64,000 bases of DNA from Bacillus sp. 03113 (GTDB taxonomy: Bacteria; Bacillota; Bacilli; Bacillales; Cytobacillaceae): contig NZ_VATK01000004.1 in NCBI RefSeq assembly GCF_006546985.1, positions 62,001 through 126,000 of the forward strand. Direction: 5' to 3'. The notes beneath the pieces are model-generated. The model had not been told where the DNA came from, made no database searches, and saw only the letters and a list, made by a program, of their open reading frames with translations. The position numbers and the translations under genes are program-made. Below are positions 61,872 through 64,000 of this stretch, in pieces (positions within the stretch are counted from its first letter, which is position 1; every line of letters starts with the position of its first letter).

Positions 61872-63812
61872 CTATGGATTTTTAGCCATTTCTTCCGTGT
61901 TATTTGCAAAATAAAGTCTGATTGTTGAACCTTGCTTTAGCTTTACCCCAGGCTCTGGAGATTGCTTTATTACCATATCACCGCTGCCGCTTGCATCGAT
62001 CCTCAAGTTAACCATTAGTTCTCCAAGTTCCCTTTTCGTTATTCCAACAAGGTCTGGAACCTCAATCATCGGCGTGTCATTCCAGCTTCGCTTCTTTTCA
62101 ATTTGATCCTTTCTAGGTTTTACTCCCATTGTCCGAAGACTATCACCGATGATATTCCCAACAATTGGCGCTGCGACCCTTCCTCCAAATTGAACCGTGC
62201 CCTTAGGATTATCAACCGCTACATAAACGACAATTTGAGGATCATCAGCTGGAGCAAAGCCAATAAAGGATACAATATGATTATTTTCTAAATATCTTCC
62301 ATTCTTTGCTTTTTGAGCTGTTCCGGTCTTTCCGCCAACTCGATACCCATCAACAAATGCATTTACACCAGTCCCTTGAGCAACAACACTCTCTAGTGCC
62401 ATTCGAATTTGTTCAGAAGTCTCTTTCGAAATGACTTTTCTTTTTGCAACTGGCGTTTTTTTCATAACAATTTCACCAGTATCAGGATTGATCAATTCTT
62501 CAGCCACATAAGGCGTATACAAGGTTCCGCCATTAACTGCAGCTGATATGGCAGCCACCTGTTGAATCGGAGTTACAGCTACCCCCTGCCCAAATGCCGT
62601 TGTTGCTTGTTCTACTGGTCCAACTCGATCAAGATTGAACAATATCCCTTTTCCTTCTCCTTGAAGATCAATCCCAGTTTTCTCTCCAAATCCAAAATCT
62701 TTTATATATTTAAATAATGTTTCTTTACCTAGTTTTTGACCTAGTGCAACAAAGCCTGGGTTGCAAGAATTTTGAACCACCTGCAGAAACGATTGAGAGC
62801 CGTGCCCCCCTCTTTTCCAGCAACGCAGTCTAGCACCGCCAACATTGATATAGCCAGGGTCGTAAAAATGATCTCCCTTTAAATTTACTTTCCCTTCTTC
62901 TAATGCCGCAGCCAGAGTAATGATTTTAAAGGTTGATCCCGGCTCATATGCACTCCAAATGGGGAGGTTTCTATTATAAATTTCGGGAGACACGTTACGA
63001 AAGTTCGCCGGGTCAAAGCCCGGTCTGCTAGACATCCCTAATACTTCTCCCGTATTTGGATTCATGGCAATCGCGATCATGCCATCTGGGCTATAGGCTG
63101 CCTCCGCATTGTCTAATTCTCTTTCTATGATCGTTTGGATTTTTGTATCAATGGTTAGCTTTAAATCAAGTCCATTTACAGGTGCAAGATAGTCGTCAGC
63201 CATGTCAGTCAATCGACCACCTTTAGCGTTTGCATAATATTGCACCGATCCTTTCTTCCCTTTAAGCTCTTTGTCATACTCAAGCTCGAGTCCCGTTAAG
63301 CCTTGATTATCAATTCCTGCAAACCCGAGAACATGTGCCAGATAATTTCCAAATGGGTAGGATCTTTTTGAGTCTTCGCCAATATATATACCTTCAATGT
63401 CTAAAGCCCTTACTTCTTTTGCCTTCTCATGAGAAATTTTTCTTCCCTCAGGAATTTTCACGTTCATTTCCTTTTTTGTTAACAATGTATAAGCTTTATC
63501 TTTTGACATATCTAAAACAGATGCAAGCTTACTAGCCGCTTCTTCTGGATTCTTTATTTGCCTTGGAACTGCATAAACGGTAGGAGCACTGACATTCGTT
63601 GCTAATGGTACGCCATTCCGATCTACAATTTCTCCTCTTTTCGGTTCAAACGGAATTTCTCTTCCCCACAAAAGCTTAGCCCCTTCGGACAATTTATCTC
63701 CTAAAAAAAATTGGACATAGCCCAATCGTAAAACAATAATCAAAAAAATAAATATTCCCGCTAACAACGCAATCGTAAGCCGTTTTCTAATCATCGCATG
63801 AGAAACACGCAT
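61872..63812 (-). CDS. spoVD: Sporulation-specific class B penicillin-binding protein SpoVD
   Basis: SpoVD is the transpeptidase partner of SpoVE in spore cortex synthesis. The 646 residues, the same as in B. subtilis, have one N-terminal membrane helix, a PBP dimerisation domain (PFEPKRGEIVDRNGVPLATN), and the transpeptidase motifs YEPGSTFKI (SxxK), NSCNPGF (SxN) and VGGKTGTAQ. A single PASTA domain (IEVPDLVGITKRELGELM) ends the protein. The ATG at 63812 follows AAAGGAGG by about 11 nt. pbpB and ftsL would be expected beyond the right edge. Confidence 0.96.
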   Translation of the reverse strand: MRVSHAMIRKRLTIALLAGIFIFLIIVLRLGYVQFFLGDKLSEGAKLLWGREIPFEPKRGEIVDRNGVPLATNVSAPTVYAVPRQIKNPEEAASKLASVLDMSKDKAYTLLTKKEMNVKIPEGRKISHEKAKEVRALDIEGIYIGEDSKRSYPFGNYLAHVLGFAGIDNQGLTGLELEYDKELKGKKGSVQYYANAKGGRLTDMADDYLAPVNGLDLKLTIDTKIQTIIERELDNAEAAYSPDGMIAIAMNPNTGEVLGMSSRPGFDPANFRNVSPEIYNRNLPIWSAYEPGSTFKIITLAAALEEGKVNLKGDHFYDPGYINVGGARLRCWKRGGHGSQSFLQVVQNSCNPGFVALGQKLGKETLFKYIKDFGFGEKTGIDLQGEGKGILFNLDRVGPVEQATTAFGQGVAVTPIQQVAAISAAVNGGTLYTPYVAEELINPDTGEIVMKKTPVAKRKVISKETSEQIRMALESVVAQGTGVNAFVDGYRVGGKTGTAQKAKNGRYLENNHIVSFIGFAPADDPQIVVYVAVDNPKGTVQFGGRVAAPIVGNIIGDSLRTMGVKPRKDQIEKKRSWNDTPMIEVPDLVGITKRELGELMVNLRIDASGSGDMVIKQSPEPGVKLKQGSTIRLYFANNTEEMAKNP

Positions 63813-63881
63813 ATACGAACGAACCTCCTTTTTACGTAATGGCTCGTTCAAATATATGCTTGTACCCTAATAGATAGACCA

Positions 63882-64000
63882 GAAAAGCGGCCGATTAAGA
63901 GCGCCACGTTCTGTGGCAACATCGGCACTAGTACTTCCTGTACGTCAGAGGCGCTTTGATCAGCCCTGAAGAAAAATGTTCTTTTGACTCAAAAAGCGCT
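63882..64000. repeat. Composite dispersed repeat copy 6 (module A then module B inverted), cut by the right edge
   Basis: Module A (63882-63949) begins GAAAAGCGGCCGATTAAGAG and includes GCGCCAC…GTGGC and ATCGGCACTAGTACTTCC. Module B inverted follows from 63950 (GGCGCTTTGATCAGCCCTGA…) and runs off the window in its loop (AAAAAGCGCT). It lies about 40 bases upstream of the longest spoVD reading frame, where a spoVD promoter would be expected. Confidence 0.85.

Overview
The window is a stretch of low-GC chromosome from an endospore-forming member of the Bacillaceae. Evidence for this is the presence of spoVM, spoIIGA-sigE-sigG, spoVD and spoVE, a PyrR-attenuated pyr operon, a tRNA-Ile T-box, and gene order that is largely that of Bacillus subtilis. 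I cannot name the species from the sequence. Almost every gene is on the minus strand, so transcription runs right to left. The exceptions are rpmB and rqcH.

Layout from left to right: fakA (cut by the left edge) and the Asp23 gene yloU, divergent from rpmB; spoVM and thiN; then a translation and phospho-signalling block (rpe, rsgA, prkC, prpC, rlmN, rsmB, fmt, def, priA, coaBC); rpoZ, gmk, remA and yloC; the Ca2+ P-type ATPase yloB, divergent from rqcH; a selenium pair, selD-mnmH; the complete pyrimidine operon pyrR-B-C-AA-AB-K-D-F-E without pyrP; rluD, lspA and ylyA; ileS with its T-box; divIVA, ylmH, ylmG, sepF, ylmE, pgeF and ylmC; sigG, sigE and spoIIGA; and the division and cell-wall cluster ftsZ, ftsA, sbp, ylxX, ylxW, divIB, murB, murG, spoVE, murD, mraY, a small MurF-like ORF, murE and spoVD.

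Functionally the window joins envelope synthesis and division (mur, mraY, fts, divIB, sepF, divIVA), the mother-cell and forespore sigma cascade, de novo UMP synthesis (every enzyme from carbamoyl phosphate to UMP), translation initiation and quality control (fmt, def, rsmB, rlmN, rqcH, ylmH) and the PrkC/PrpC Ser/Thr kinase-phosphatase pair.

Departures from the B. subtilis arrangement, as I know it, are: selD-mnmH where B. subtilis has its cys/sat/yln sulphate-assimilation genes; no pyrP; no bpr between ftsZ and spoIIGA; and a 140-residue MurF N-domain-like gene between murE and mraY. The most unusual non-coding content is a family of dispersed intergenic repeats built from three hairpin modules (A, B and C here), with copies at about 8.8, 17.8, 34.6, 35.7, 61.7 and 63.9 kb in different module orders. 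I also describe a near-perfect 52-nt hairpin between ylxW and ylxX and an unexplained structured gap between spoVE and murG. I see no phage, insertion sequence, CRISPR array, rRNA or tRNA gene.
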